Assembly (NCBI GenBank): GCA_018401455.1
Contig: JAGYKU010000026.1
Location: 1 to 36,147 of the forward strand
DNA: 36,147 bases
Source: Flavobacteriales bacterium
Lineage (GTDB): Bacteria; Bacteroidota; Bacteroidia; Flavobacteriales_D; Parvicellaceae
Direction of reading: 5' to 3'
In this document: positions 17,142-28,233 of the stretch, one piece after another
Layout of the letters: each line of letters opens with the position of its first letter
Numbering within the stretch: the first letter of the stretch is position 1
Notes under the pieces: generated by a model
Told to the model about the DNA's origin: nothing
The model's database searches: none
What the model saw: only the letters and a program-made list of their open reading frames with translations
Position numbers and translations under genes: made by a program

Positions 17142-17196
17142 TGTGTTTGTCTTTAGTGTAGCAATAGATTACAAATTTCTAGCCAAAATCTGCAAA

Positions 17197-17733
17197 TTAA
17201 ATCCCTTTATTTGCCTTAATTTCTATTTCGAATTCAAAATCTACTGGTGGATCGCAACCAACATCATTGCAAAGCATATAGTTAACTTTTCCTTTGAGCA
17301 AAAACGCCTCGTTTGTTTTTGGTTTAATCTTTTGTACAAATAATCCAGTATGTTCAAAATATAATAATTCTTCATCTGCTTCTTTGTCGTATTTTTTCTT
17401 TTCCAATGATTCATTAATATTGTCTATCAATTCATAATCTTCGCTAGGCTCAAATGTAATATGAGTTGGAAGTGGACCAAACATATTATCATTATAACAA
17501 GAATAAGTTTTCCATCCAGAAGCTAATGTAAAAGAAATAAAAACCATTTCTGCTTGGTAATGAATTTTCCAATGAATTTTCTGTCCTTCTTTGAAAACGT
17601 ATGCATTTGGGTCAACTTCTATAGGATATTTCTGATCGTGAATTTCCTTTGATGTCAATTCTCGTTCAGAACAACTCATAAAAGAGAGTGGAACGAGCAA
17701 TAGCAATGAAAAATATTTAAATAGGGGGTTCAT
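17197..17733 (-). CDS. DsbD alpha-domain-like lipoprotein
   Basis: 178 residues. A type II signal ends in LSFMSC, with lipidation Cys at residue 21, so it should be a membrane-anchored lipoprotein. The mature domain resembles the DsbD N-terminal (alpha) domain, with SGWKTYSCYNDNMFGPLPTH near residues 72-91 and a terminal Cys pair at 155 and 160 (YMLCNDVGCDPP). In place of the usual GWHLYSQF it has GWKTYSCYN, with an additional Cys. It lies 36 bases downstream of dsbD on the same strand and is very likely cotranscribed. Probable role: extracytoplasmic thiol-disulfide exchange with DsbD (inference from domain and context). Confidence 0.78.
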   Translation of the reverse strand: MNPLFKYFSLLLLVPLSFMSCSERELTSKEIHDQKYPIEVDPNAYVFKEGQKIHWKIHYQAEMVFISFTLASGWKTYSCYNDNMFGPLPTHITFEPSEDYELIDNINESLEKKKYDKEADEELLYFEHTGLFVQKIKPKTNEAFLLKGKVNYMLCNDVGCDPPVDFEFEIEIKANKGI

Positions 17734-17769
17734 AGAATGCTAAATTACAAAACTTTTTTTACTTTAAAA

Positions 17770-20208
17770 TTATTTAATTTCTATTTCGAAGACCTCGTTC
17801 AAATTGATACATTTTCCATCATCACAGGCCATATAGTCGATTGTTCCTTTCAAAGTATATGGCAATGCTCCTGTATATTCTATAGTATGCACAAACGTTG
17901 CTGTTTTTTCGAATTGTAAAATTTCCATTTCCCAAACAGGGTCATACACTTTATGAACGTCTGGTTCGTAAGAATCTCCTACAATTTTCATGTCATCAGA
18001 TTCCTCAAATTGAAACCAAGTAGGTAGTGGCCCTTCTATGCCATCAAGAAATTGAGAATACAAATGCCAACCCTTTTCAATATCTGCTTTCATTGTGATT
18101 TCATATTGATTATCTCCTAAAGGTTTTACGGTATAATTCCATTTTGCAGGAAGAATTTCTTCTACAACTACTGGAACTGCTTCTGCTGATTTGATTTCTT
18201 CAATATTTACTGCTCCTTTTTTAAGTTTTTCATAAGCATCTAATCCACACTTAAGCCAATCGGCATATTCATTCACATCAGGAGTATATCCTTTAGGGTT
18301 ATTTAGTAAAAACCCATCAGGACTTAGTAATACATAATATGGTTGTGAAATCTTATGAAAAGAAAGTTGTTCGAACGTAGTCCATTTATTACCGACAGTT
18401 ATTATTTTTTGTTGTTTGAACTTGCCCCCTGAAATAGGTATAGGGACTTCTCCTTGATATTCTTTAGGTAATTCTTTGGTATCGTCAACATATAATGAAA
18501 TAAGAATATAATCATCATTAATTAGATCAAATACAGGTTTTTGAGACCAAACATTATCTTCCATTCTTCTACAGTTTGAGCATGAATGCCCTGTAAAATC
18601 AAGTAATATTGGTTTTCCTGTAAGTTTAGCTTGTGCTAAACCATTTTCAAAATCGTGATAACACTCAAATCCATTAGGACACTCAAGTGGATAAAACCAA
18701 GAATATCCAACAGGAGGCGCTACTCCACTTAGTAAATTTAATGATTGATATGAGTTAATTTTATCATTTATTCTAAAACCAAAAGCAAAGTATATTGCTA
18801 AAATTGCAAATCCAGAGGCTAATAAAATCCTAACTTTACTTAATTTCTTTATAGGAGAGTCGTGAGGAAATCTAATTACTCCAAATAAATAAAGAGATGT
18901 TCCTAAAGCACAAAGAATCCATATTGCTAGAAAAAGTTCATATTTTAGTATTCCCCAATGTTCAACTAAATCTGCTGTTGACAGAAATTTAAAAGCTAAA
19001 GCTACTTCAACAAATCCTAAAACAACTTTAACAGAATTCAACCATCCTCCTGATTGAGGAAGAGATTTTAAAAGTGAAGGGAAAGCAGCAAAAATGGTAA
19101 AAGGCAAACCTAAACCAACACCAAACCCCATCATTGCAATTGTGATTGGAAAAGGTCCTTTTGTAAGTGACCCCGCTAAAACAGTCCCTAGGAGAGGTCC
19201 TGTACAAGAAAAAGAAACTATTGCCAAAACCAAAGCCATAAAAACAATACCAAGAATTCCGCCCATATCTGATGCCTTGTCTGCTTTATTAGCCCAACTA
19301 GCAGGCAATCCTATCTCATAAAAGCCAAAAAATGAAAATGCAAAAACTAAAAATATTATAAAGAATATCACATTTAGAATTGCTCCTGCAGCTATTTCAT
19401 TCAAAACCTTACCGTCTGCTCCAAAATAGAAAGGAATACTCAATGCCACATAAACACCTACGATAGAAAGCCCATAAAACAACGCTCTAAAGATTCCTGA
19501 TTTATCGCTTCCTCCTTTCGTAAAAAAACTTACTGTAAGCGGAATCATAGGGAACACACACGGTGTTACTAATGAAACTAATCCTCCAAGTAATCCAAAT
19601 ACAAATAGCATCCAATAACTTTTGTCTTCATTATCAGATTCTCCACATTCGCTATTAATTGGAAGACTAAGATTTAAATTATCTAACTTTGGTATAATAC
19701 TCAATGCATTGCTATCTGTTTTTATAACTACTTCTTTAATATTTTCGCTTCCTGAGATTAAATCTACCTCAAAAGTGTAGTCTGTAGGCGGCAAACATTG
19801 TCCGTCTATATCGTTGCAAATCATATAGTTTACATTTCCAGATATGGATGATGTTTCGCTATTAAGTCTTTTTATTTTTTGAGTAAAAATCGCAATATTG
19901 TCAAATTGAGTGATGTCTGTTTTCCAAGTCTCATCGTAGTAAGTGGTAGTTTTGCTTTCTTTAGCCTCTCCAATCAATTCAAAATCACTGCCAGTTTCGA
20001 AAGTTACCCAAGTAGGTAGCGGCCCTGCATCCATAGGTAAAAATTGAGAATACAAATGCCAATGAACGTCTATTTCGCCTGTAATAACAACTTCGAACTC
20101 TTCATTTCCTAATGAATTTGAAGCAACAGACCATTTCATGTGGTCGAATTGTCCAAAAGTAAATATGCTTTGTAACAGCACTATTGTAATCAAAAAAAAC
20201 TTTTTCAT
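17770..20208 (-). CDS. dsbD: Thiol:disulfide interchange protein DsbD with a second alpha domain at the C-terminus
   Basis: Inner-membrane protein that carries electrons from cytoplasmic thioredoxin to periplasmic proteins. 812 residues against ~560-700 for usual forms. Order: signal peptide (1-19); alpha domain (about 22-150) with Cys131 and Cys138; membrane domain (about 200-485) with Cys217 in TPCVFP and Cys335 in SFSCTGPLLG; thioredoxin-like gamma domain with CSNC at 543-546 (HSCSNCRRMED); an acidic linker; and a second alpha-like domain (about 698-812) with GWHLYSQFLDGIEGPLPTW and Cys795/Cys800. The C-terminal alpha copy closely resembles the N-terminal one, including the GPLPTW segment. 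Two further genes downstream encode the same domain alone. It starts with ATG at 20208 after a TAatTTTG box. Confidence 0.93.
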   Translation of the reverse strand: MKKFFLITIVLLQSIFTFGQFDHMKWSVASNSLGNEEFEVVITGEIDVHWHLYSQFLPMDAGPLPTWVTFETGSDFELIGEAKESKTTTYYDETWKTDITQFDNIAIFTQKIKRLNSETSSISGNVNYMICNDIDGQCLPPTDYTFEVDLISGSENIKEVVIKTDSNALSIIPKLDNLNLSLPINSECGESDNEDKSYWMLFVFGLLGGLVSLVTPCVFPMIPLTVSFFTKGGSDKSGIFRALFYGLSIVGVYVALSIPFYFGADGKVLNEIAAGAILNVIFFIIFLVFAFSFFGFYEIGLPASWANKADKASDMGGILGIVFMALVLAIVSFSCTGPLLGTVLAGSLTKGPFPITIAMMGFGVGLGLPFTIFAAFPSLLKSLPQSGGWLNSVKVVLGFVEVALAFKFLSTADLVEHWGILKYELFLAIWILCALGTSLYLFGVIRFPHDSPIKKLSKVRILLASGFAILAIYFAFGFRINDKINSYQSLNLLSGVAPPVGYSWFYPLECPNGFECYHDFENGLAQAKLTGKPILLDFTGHSCSNCRRMEDNVWSQKPVFDLINDDYILISLYVDDTKELPKEYQGEVPIPISGGKFKQQKIITVGNKWTTFEQLSFHKISQPYYVLLSPDGFLLNNPKGYTPDVNEYADWLKCGLDAYEKLKKGAVNIEEIKSAEAVPVVVEEILPAKWNYTVKPLGDNQYEITMKADIEKGWHLYSQFLDGIEGPLPTWFQFEESDDMKIVGDSYEPDVHKVYDPVWEMEILQFEKTATFVHTIEYTGALPYTLKGTIDYMACDDGKCINLNEVFEIEIK

Positions 20209-20234
20209 CTATTCTATCTTGTATTTTCAATTTT

Positions 20235-20242
20235 CAAAATTA
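20235..20242 (-). promoter_or_regulatory. Possible promoter -7 box for dsbD
   Basis: On the minus strand this is TAATTTTG, matching TAnnTTTG, 26 bases upstream of the dsbD ATG. No clear -33 TTG was found at the expected distance, and short AT-rich motifs arise by chance. Confidence 0.35.
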
Positions 20243-20333
20243 ATCCTTTTATTCTTCTATTACACTAATATTAATCTTTATAAATTGGATTCCTATTGTC
20301 AGTTGTTGGTAGTTTTGGCTATGTTTTTAGCGG

Positions 20334-20984
20334 TTATCTACAAACATCAAACTCAAACCCCTTTTCAATTAATTTTTCAATTATAACAGGTAATGTTTCC
20401 AACATTTTATGCCCACATTTTTCGTTGTCGTGCATTACAATAATACTTCCTGTCTCTGTATTTTTAACTACATTTTCAATCACTTTGGTAGTTGAAGTTC
20501 TCGGATCAAAATCTCCACTCAACACATCCCACATGATGATTTTGTAGTCCTTTTTTAAGTTTGCCATTTGGCTTCTTTTTGCTTTGCCATAAGGCGGCCT
20601 GAATAAATTAGAGTCAATATGTTCTTTGCATTGAGTAATATTCTCAAAATAAACTTCATTTGAAGTGTTCCAACCTTTTATATGATTGAAAGAATGATTT
20701 CCAACTGCATGACCTTCATCAATAATTCTTTGGTAAATTTCTCTATTTTTAACGACATTTTCTCCTACACAAAAAAAAGTTGCTTTTACTTTAAATTCTT
20801 TTAAGATATCCAAACATCTTGGTGTGATGTCTGATACAGGACCATCATCAAAAGTCAAGTAAATTTTATTATCAGTATTTGGCAAAAACCAAACTGCATG
20901 CTCGTATAGAACATGCAGTAATTTTGGAGTTTTTACAAAGTAAAACAAGGTTTTATTGTTCTTTTTCCAACAACAAATTAGCAT
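20334..20984 (-). CDS. Polysaccharide deacetylase family protein (NodB fold)
   Basis: Metal-dependent de-N-acetylase family (carbohydrate esterase 4), acting on cell-wall or exopolysaccharide N-acetyl groups. Numbered from the ATG at 20984, the motifs are TFDDGP (44-49, catalytic and metal Asp), HSFNH (97-101, metal His pair), RPPYG (129-133) and MHD (184-186, catalytic His), so the active site looks complete. The ATG start would overlap the 3' end of the DUF2723 gene by 32 bases. TTG at 20948, five bases after that gene's stop, is a good alternative that removes an unconserved Cys-rich start (MLICCWKKNN). No signal peptide is evident with either start. It is likely the last gene of the ribBA-DUF2723 direction group. 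Confidence 0.88.
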   Translation of the reverse strand: MLICCWKKNNKTLFYFVKTPKLLHVLYEHAVWFLPNTDNKIYLTFDDGPVSDITPRCLDILKEFKVKATFFCVGENVVKNREIYQRIIDEGHAVGNHSFNHIKGWNTSNEVYFENITQCKEHIDSNLFRPPYGKAKRSQMANLKKDYKIIMWDVLSGDFDPRTSTTKVIENVVKNTETGSIIVMHDNEKCGHKMLETLPVIIEKLIEKGFEFDVCR

Positions 20985-23900
20985 ACCAAAGGATTACAAA
21001 ATCTCTTGGGAAGTTTTGTGGAGACAAGTAAGTATTTACATATTCCTTCTGAGTTGCCATAAATTTATCTTTTGCTTTTTGCATCACTTCTACATAATTT
21101 GTTTCAGACAAGAAACTTAAATCGTTAAAAGTAACACCATTATCAGATGCATAAAGTTTATTGTCTTTAGCCGCTTGTTTTATTTGTTCTACAAAAGCTG
21201 CGTCTAAATCTTTGTTTGCCTTTGCAAACTGATCTGGAGCCATTTTACCACCACTTGCATTGGTATATAACTCATTTTTCTTATTCATATACCCTTGGTA
21301 TGTTCCATTAAAAGTATAGTTGAACTCCATAGTCATTTCTTTTTTACCAGCAGTTCTCAACAATTCTACAAAGTTCATCGCTCTTCCAAATTCACTGACC
21401 ATACTGTTGAAGAATTTTCCTTCTTGTTGTATATAATAAGAAATCTCATCCAATTTGATTTGTGCTAATTTTTTAGCCAATGCCATTCCTTTTACAGAAT
21501 CTCCAGCATTAAAATAATTTTCACACAGATAGAAACAGATATCGTCTTGAGGCACTTGACTGTTCTCTATCGGCATTACTTCAAAAGTTCTATCCAAAAC
21601 ATCAATTGCTTTTTGGTTTTCACCTGCTTCAATCAACTCATTGGTAAATTTCATAATTTGAACCCTTAAATTGTAAACTTGTCTCAAAGTATAATAATCT
21701 ACGAGAACTCCAGGTTCAAACATATTACCCCATTTAAATCCATTCTCCTCATCCATCATCAATGTGTACATCTTGTCAAGATTTACGCCACCATTTGCAC
21801 CAAAATCTATAGGAGTAAATTTAAATGCCAACCCTTCAGATTGAAGATATTTCAGTAAATTTCTATTTGCTTGTAATCCATGCTGACTTGCAAAATATAT
21901 AGGTCTGTCCCATTTGTAATTGCTTAATAAATCCAGTACAGCCAAATCAGATTTATAAATCACACCTCCTGAAATTTCCCAAGTTAATGTATCTTTTACT
22001 TTAGAAAGTTGCTTTTCTGATATAATTCCATTTTTCAAAGCCGCTTCTTTATCTACAGTTATGTAAACTTTTTTGAAATCAACATAAGATTCTTCATTAC
22101 AAGTACCAAAAGCAGAAGAAACTTTACTGTCGTCTAGCATAAAGTTTACAGCTTCTTTCAAGTCATAATATACGGTTGGCCATTTTGATAAATTAGATTC
22201 AATTTCAGAAGATAATTGCATAAATGCACTTTCTTTCACTTTATTTAAGTTCTCAGCCAATTGCTTTTTAGTCGCTTCATCTGTTGCTCCTTGTAATTTG
22301 CTAGTTTCTGAAACTAAATATCCATAAAAGAATCTACCATCACCATATCTGTAGAATCAGTTTTAGACAATGCTTCATCGATTTGATTCAAAATAGAAAT
22401 CGGCATTTCCTTTGCGGCAAATCACTTGATTTAAAGTCACCCAATTTTAGATGCTTTTTTTAATGTTGAGTAATGTTGCATAAGCATTTTTCAATTCATT
22501 CAAAGGTTTAGAACCTATTGACTTCATAACATCATTTGTAGCGTTATCTAAAGTGACCCATTTGCTTCCGCTTTTATATTTTTAACATCGTTTTCTTGAA
22601 TAATAATGTAATCTCTGTTCCATTTCTGTAACTAAATTCATTCATTCTGATGTCCAAGGCTCAGAATCATGCTCTACGTTTCATTTGATTGATGTGCCAA
22701 GTCCGTTTCCTAATAAACTCATATTGGCTACCTCACATCTGTACGCACTTTCTTCTACTTCTTGTAAATACCACAATGGGAAAGTATCATTATCTCCATT
22801 CGTGAATATGATTGCCCCTTTTCCTCCTTCAGACTTTGCATCACAAGAATGTAAATAGTTATAAGCAAAATCCCTTGCCGTTTGTCTGTTTGGATCTATC
22901 GTGGTCGTCCCAGTTTTCAATAGCAGTATAGCAGGAATTATCAAACCAAAAGCAGTTGCTGTACTTGCAGTAATAGTTGTGTTTTTAAGCGTGTTTCCTA
23001 AAAATCCAACTAAAGTATAAATACCAACACCGATTACAGACATATATAAAATCATGTAACTCAACCAATGTGATCCTTCTGAAACAGTTTCTAGTAAATA
23101 GAAGAAAATACCTGTTCCAAAGCTATAAGCGGCTACCAGTCCAATATTTTTCCATTGGAAATTTCGTGCTGCATCAAAAAGTGCGTAAACACCTATTCCA
23201 ATCCATACTGCAAAAGCATAGAAAGAAGCCGCATAAGCGTAATCTCTTTCTCTTGGTTCCATTGGTTTTTGATTCAGATATATTACAATTGCAAGTCCTG
23301 TAAGTAAGAATAAAAGTAATACTGAGAACATATCTTTTGGCGCTTTGATTGCGTGAAAAACCAGTCCTATGATTGCCAATATTAAAGGCAATAAATAATA
23401 CCTGTTATACCCTGTATTTTCTGTGATAAAGGCTGGAAGATTTTCTTGATTTCCCAATCGCTCTTGGTCAATAAATTTGATTCCCGTAAGCCAGTTTCCT
23501 TCCAAATACATTTTTCCACCTCCATTGACACCATATCCTTGAATATCATTTTGGCGACCTGAGAAATTCCACATAAAATACCTCATATACATCCAACCAA
23601 TTTGATAATTGAACATATAATTGATGTTTTCGTTCCAAAAATTAGGTTTGTACAATCCGTCTTTTGCCATTTGATCTGCATATTCTTTATATTCAGGATT
23701 TCCTGTTTCATTGTAAAGACTGATTAAATAGCTGTGTTGAGCTGCTTTGTCTGCACCAGGGACTCCAATTCTTGGGTCTTTTGGTAAACTTAAGTCATGT
23801 GTATTGTGTTCGTAATCTATCCATGCCATATACTTTTCACCTTCACCAGTTCTGTACATTCTAGGTAGAAATGTGTTATATGCAGGATCAGTTTTTCTTT

Positions 23901-25437
23901 CTCCCTTTTTACCGGCAAAAGTGTTGAGGTAAGCCGGTTGAGCATCTTGTTCAAGATTTAATTTAAAGTCAATTCCTTGGGAAGCAATTAATTCGTTGGC
24001 TTCTTTAACCTTGGTTTTATAAACTTCAAATTCAAATAAATTGATAAAAGACAATTCAAATGTAAGAGGGTCTTTCAATGATGAAGACTTTGCAGCATCC
24101 CCTTTTACGTATTCACCATCGTATTTTACATATCTTTTGTATTTAGGCGTTGAAAGAATATAAGCACCATCTTTTACTTTTGCTTCCAATGGAATTCCAA
24201 GAGGTGCTAAAATTTCTTCAAGTTTGTTTCTTGTGTTTTGATTCGCGCCTTTAATGGTAGATTGTTCTAGTTTAGCAACATAAGCTTTGGTATATATTTC
24301 TTTTGGAGCTTCAAAACCAGAATCATCATCACAAGCAACATTCATTGATGGAGAATTCCAATAAGGACCATATAAAATTGGCCACGAACCATATTGATCA
24401 CGATTTAGATAAGAAACCAAAGATGATAACGTTTCGGGATTATTTTCATCCAATGGAGGGTTTGCATTAGATCTTACCACAATCATAGTAAATGAAGAAT
24501 ATCCTATCAAAAGCATTGTAATTGATACAATAATGTTGTTTAGTAACATTTTTTTCTTTTTCGCAGTATATTGAATTCCAAAAACCAATAATCCGATAAT
24601 TACAACTAAAAACACGATAAATCCAACATTGAATCCAGAACCGAAGGAGTTGGTAAATGTTCTTTCAAACACATCTGCAACAGCAGGTATTTTAGGAATC
24701 ACAACAGATTGAATTATTCCTAATGTCAAAAGAGAAATAATTCCCGCTAAAAGAAACCCTTTGAGTTGAACAACTTTAGTTTTTTGGAAATAAATTACGA
24801 ACCCAATTGCTGGAATGGCCAATAAGTTCAATAAATGGACACCTATAGACAATCCAATCATATAGACAATAAATATAAGCCATCTATTTGGGTTAAAAGA
24901 AGAAGGTTGACCAGCAGCGATTAATGCTCCATGTTTTTCTGTTTCTACTTCCCATTTAAAAATGGCCCAAAAAACTAGTGCTGTAAAAAAGGAGGACATG
25001 GCATACACCTCGCCTTCCACCGCTGAAAACCAAAAAGAATCAGTGAATGTATATGCTAAAGCTCCAACTGCAGCAGCACCAAAAATAGCAATTTTTTGAC
25101 CGTTATCTAATATGCTGCTTTCTTTTAGTGCAATTTTCTTGACCAACATAGTTAGTGTCCAAAAAAGGAATAAAATACTAAATGAACTTGATAAAGCAGA
25201 TGTAGCATTGACCATCATTGCAGCATTTTCTGGGCTTGCAAACGCAGAAAACAACCTACCAATCATCATAAACAAAGGTGCTCCTGGAGGGTGACCTACT
25301 TCTAGTTTGTTGGCTGTTGTAATGTACTCACCACAATCCCAAAGACTTGTGGTTTCTTCCATTGTTACGAGGTAAACCCAAGATGCAATTAGAAAAATTA
25401 CCCATCCCAGAATATTGTTTACTTTAGTATAATTCAT
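20953..25437 (-). pseudogene. DUF2723 membrane protein (predicted glycosyltransferase-like), frame broken in the middle
   Basis: Two long frames, 25437-22681 (918 residues) and about 22355-20953 (at least 435 residues), are the N- and C-terminal parts of one protein of the DUF2723 family. The N-terminal part shows the family opening: LVTMEETTSLWDCGEYIT and KLEVGHPPGAPLFMMIGR, then about a dozen membrane helices. It also has KPMEPRERDYAYAASFYAFA and IIFTNGDNDTFPLWYLQEVE. The C-terminal part is soluble. Between them, 22260-22680 has about seven frame changes. Joined by hand they restore family-like sequence (TWHINQMKRRA, KWVTLDNATNDVMKSIGSKP, FYGYLVSETSKL) with no need for a nonsense substitution. 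The family is predicted to be GT-C-like transferases of Bacteroidota envelopes; the substrate is unknown. It is either recently inactivated or carries sequencing indels. Confidence 0.75.
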
Positions 25438-25481
25438 GTCGTTAGTGTTAAAAAGTATGCGAAAATATAAAAATAAAAAAC

Positions 25482-25515
25482 AAAAAGGCTAGAATTCTCA
25501 TTTTCTAACCTTTTT
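25482..25515 (-). terminator. Terminator after ribBA
   Basis: Arms 25482-25494 and 25503-25515 pair over 13 positions with one G-T wobble around an 8-base loop. On the minus strand the stem ends in a U tract, 20 bases after the ribBA stop. It separates ribBA from the DUF2723 gene. Confidence 0.75.
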
Positions 25516-25535
25516 TAACGTAATTTTTTTAAAAT

Positions 25536-26756
25536 TTATGATTTAGATTCATTCATATTTAATAAATGTCCCATTTTATCTTTTTTTGTTTTCATGTAAT
25601 TTTCATTATGTACATTACATTCAATTTCGATAGGAACTGTTTCCACAATTTCAAGTCCGTAACCCATAAGTCCTGTTCTCTTTTTTGGGTTATTGCTCAT
25701 TAGTTTCATTTTCCTAACTCCTAATGAACGTAGAATTTGAGCCCCAATGCCATAATCCCTTTGATCAGCCTGGAAACCCAATTTAAGGTTTGCTTCTACA
25801 GTATCATATCCTTCTTCTTGAAGTTTGTAGGCTTGAAGTTTATGCACCAATCCGATTCCTCTTCCCTCTTGGTTCATATATAAAACTACTCCTTTACCGT
25901 TATTTTCAATCATTTGAAGCGCATGAGCCAATTGTGGTCCACAATCGCATCTTAATGAATCCAAAATATCTCCAGTAAAACAAGATGAATGTACTCTTAC
26001 TAATACAGGCTCATCTTCTTTCCATTCTCCTTTAAAAATTGCCAAATGTTCCTCCCCTGTGGTGGTTTGTCTGAATGCTTTCATTTTAAATTCACCGTGT
26101 TTGGTAGGCATTTTTACCTCAACAATTTCTTCAATTAGCGATTCGTGTTTGAGTCTGTAGTTGATTAAATCTTCTATAGAAACGATTTTCATATCAAATT
26201 TCTCTGCAATTTTCATCAACTCGGGCAATCTAGCCATAGTTCCGTCTTCGTTGAGAATTTCAACAATAACTCCAGCAGGTTCGAAACCAGCCAATTTTGA
26301 TAAATCAATAGCCGCTTCGGTATGACCTGCTCTTCTCAAAACACCACCTCTTTTGGCTCTCAAAGGAAAAATGTGACCAGGTTTTCCTAATTCATTGGGA
26401 TTGGTATTAGGATCTATAAGTGCTTTTACAGTTTTACTCCTGTCGCTTGCTGAAATACCTGTTGAAGTACCGTGACCAATTAAGTCTATAGAAACTGTAA
26501 AAGGAGTTTCAAATTGTGCGCTATTATGTTGTACCATTAGGTCCAAACCTAGTTCATCACACCTATCTTCAACTAAAGGAGCGCAAACCAAACCTCTTCC
26601 ATGCGTCACCATAAAATTAATGATTTCTGGCGTTACGTTTCTGGCTGCTGTGAGAAAATCTCCTTCGTTTTCTCTATTCTCATCATCCACTACGATGATT
26701 ACTTTGCCATTTTTGATATCCTCAATGGCTTCCCAATGGTATTGGAGTGTATTCAT
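25536..26756 (-). CDS. ribBA: Bifunctional riboflavin synthesis protein RibBA
   Basis: Fusion of 3,4-dihydroxy-2-butanone-4-phosphate synthase (RibB) and GTP cyclohydrolase II (RibA), giving both precursors of riboflavin; cytoplasmic. With the start at ATG 26756 it is 406 residues. RibB domain (about 1-205): [11 protein letters not shown], the [10 protein letters not shown] loop, [17 protein letters not shown] and [12 protein letters not shown]. RibA domain (about 210-400): [20 protein letters not shown] with the three zinc Cys, [23 protein letters not shown] and LMSNNPKKR. An upstream extension to 26801 ([12 protein letters not shown]) is not conserved, and the ATG at 26756 gives the family N-terminus. 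No FMN riboswitch was recognised upstream. It has its own terminator. Confidence 0.95.
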   Translation of the reverse strand: MNTLQYHWEAIEDIKNGKVIIVVDDENRENEGDFLTAARNVTPEIINFMVTHGRGLVCAPLVEDRCDELGLDLMVQHNSAQFETPFTVSIDLIGHGTSTGISASDRSKTVKALIDPNTNPNELGKPGHIFPLRAKRGGVLRRAGHTEAAIDLSKLAGFEPAGVIVEILNEDGTMARLPELMKIAEKFDMKIVSIEDLINYRLKHESLIEEIVEVKMPTKHGEFKMKAFRQTTTGEEHLAIFKGEWKEDEPVLVRVHSSCFTGDILDSLRCDCGPQLAHALQMIENNGKGVVLYMNQEGRGIGLVHKLQAYKLQEEGYDTVEANLKLGFQADQRDYGIGAQILRSLGVRKMKLMSNNPKKRTGLMGYGLEIVETVPIEIECNVHNENYMKTKKDKMGHLLNMNESKS

Positions 26757-26959
26757 GTTATTTTTTTGGTGAAGGTAGTGTATTTTATTGAGAAGTAACA
26801 AAGTAATTGCAATTACACTTTTGATGATATAATTTGAAAAAAGATTACTTGTTTCACTTATACAGAACTCTGGATCAAGATATCAAACTATTGTTGAGTT
26901 TGAGATTAAACAGTGTTTTTTGATGCTGTTTGAACCATCAATTATTTATCACACTTGAT

Positions 26960-27720
26960 AAATCTAAAATTTTTAAGTTTTTAATTTCATTAGACAATTA
27001 CAAAAAATATCCAGATGATGGATTGGTAAAAACTTGATACTTCCATTTTCGAATTTCAACTGACCACCACTTTTGAACGGAAAATTCACCATCATAATCA
27101 GTTTGGTCTTAGTCTGTAAAAAGATTTCGTTTGTGTTGGTCGGTATATGAGTAATAATTACAGAACTTACTATGTATTTGCTCCATCTAAAATACATGCC
27201 ATACTAGATTTACAATTTCTAAATGAAAAACTCTTTGTTTTGTTCGATGCTGTCCAAAATATTGTATTCTGTAACTTCTGGATAGAATGAAGATATAGTA
27301 TTAGGTTCAACACTATTAATGCCCATTCGGACCTGAAACTGACCTGTGTCAAATATCTTATCGACAAGTTAAAAATTACATGAGCCACCTCTTCCGATTT
27401 ATAGTGCCTCCATCATTAGATAATAAATTCTGACTGTTAGCCTGATTTTTCGACCTGTATTAAGTAAGTCTCATTATCAACGATAATATCTTTTGTGTTT
27501 AGCATCCTGTAGAAAATATCGAATTGAAGCATTAACTGTAATTGCAAGATTCCAACAGCTATAACCTTTGTAGTTTTCCAGGGATTGGGATTACAAGAAT
27601 GTTCTGATCAAGATGAATTACACTATCTTTATTGTTCAATATAAAAACACTATGCCTAATAATCTGATCTTAGGCATACTTTAAGGTTTTCTTCATCAAA
27701 TAAATGTTATGTTGAAATTA
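26960..27720 (-). pseudogene. Broken gene of unknown family
   Basis: Short protein-like segments follow one another in changing frames on the minus strand. They are SVFILNNKDSVIHLDQN (about 27650-27600), YKGYSCWNLAITVNASIRYF (about 27570-27505) and TKDIIVDNETYLIQVEKSG (about 27490-27430). Then come IFDTGQFQVRMGINSVEPNT (about 27357-27295) with FYPEVTEYNILDSIEQNKEF, and FPFKSGGQLKFENGSIKFLP (about 27090-27015). They look like normal soluble or exported protein sequence, not random translation, but I recognise no family. The next gene on this strand is ribBA and the previous one is OmpH-like. Either a decayed gene or one with uncorrected indels. Confidence 0.4.
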
Positions 27721-27830
27721 TTTTCATAACCCCAACTTGACTTCACCAAAGGTAAAATATTATCCTTTCATTTTTTGGAAAATAATATTTCCAAAGGCAG
27801 CATCAAGGGATGAAATCATATCCATTTTCA

Positions 27831-28233
27831 TTACCACTCATCTACAGTTTTTGCATTTTTTCTAATGGTTGGTATAGTTCTTTCTTGCTTTTTGTTCACT
27901 CCTTTATTAGCATCTTCTGAAGTGTCTGCAAACTTTCTTGTTGTTGAATTAACTTCTGTAAGGTTTGGCTTTTGACCAACAGACATATTGGCACTGTCCT
28001 TTGAAAATTTGCAACATCCTTCTTGAAAAGATTTTTGTTCTTTTCTGAACAAAGCAATCATTTCTGATTCCATGGCTTTCAATTTTTCTTCTGCAATTTC
28101 TTTTTCTGGCATCAAAGCCCAAAAAAGCTGTTGGTGTTGATGTATCCTACTTTTTGATTTTGTGGTTTTACCTTTTGGAGCAAATGCCCCATTGTAAAGT
28201 AAGAACCAACAATAATGTAAATATCTTTTTCAT
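27831..28233 (-). pseudogene. OmpH/Skp-family periplasmic chaperone, frameshifted
   Basis: Read from ATG at 28233, the first frame gives a signal peptide (MKKIFTLLLVLTLQWGICS) and then stops. In the next frames QKVGYINTNSFFGL and MPEKEIAEEKLKAMESEM follow, and then FRKEQKSFQEGCCKFSKDSA. The pattern GYINT..LF.LMPE...AE.KL matches Bacteroidota OmpH (Skp) proteins, which hold outer-membrane proteins in the periplasm. The last ~40 residues (after about 27960) do not fit the family well and may be out of frame. At ~130 residues it is slightly shorter than usual. The frame changes are of the single-base kind seen elsewhere in this block. Confidence 0.6.

Noticed and set aside
26757..26960. FMN riboswitch upstream of ribBA
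   Set aside because: No conserved riboswitch core or clear multi-stem fold was seen. ribBA also lacks an obvious perfect promoter here (only near matches such as TACTTTG).
27170..27388. A 72-codon minus-strand gene
   Set aside because: Another frame over the same bases gives much more natural sequence (IFDTGQFQVRMGINS onward), so this one is a shadow.
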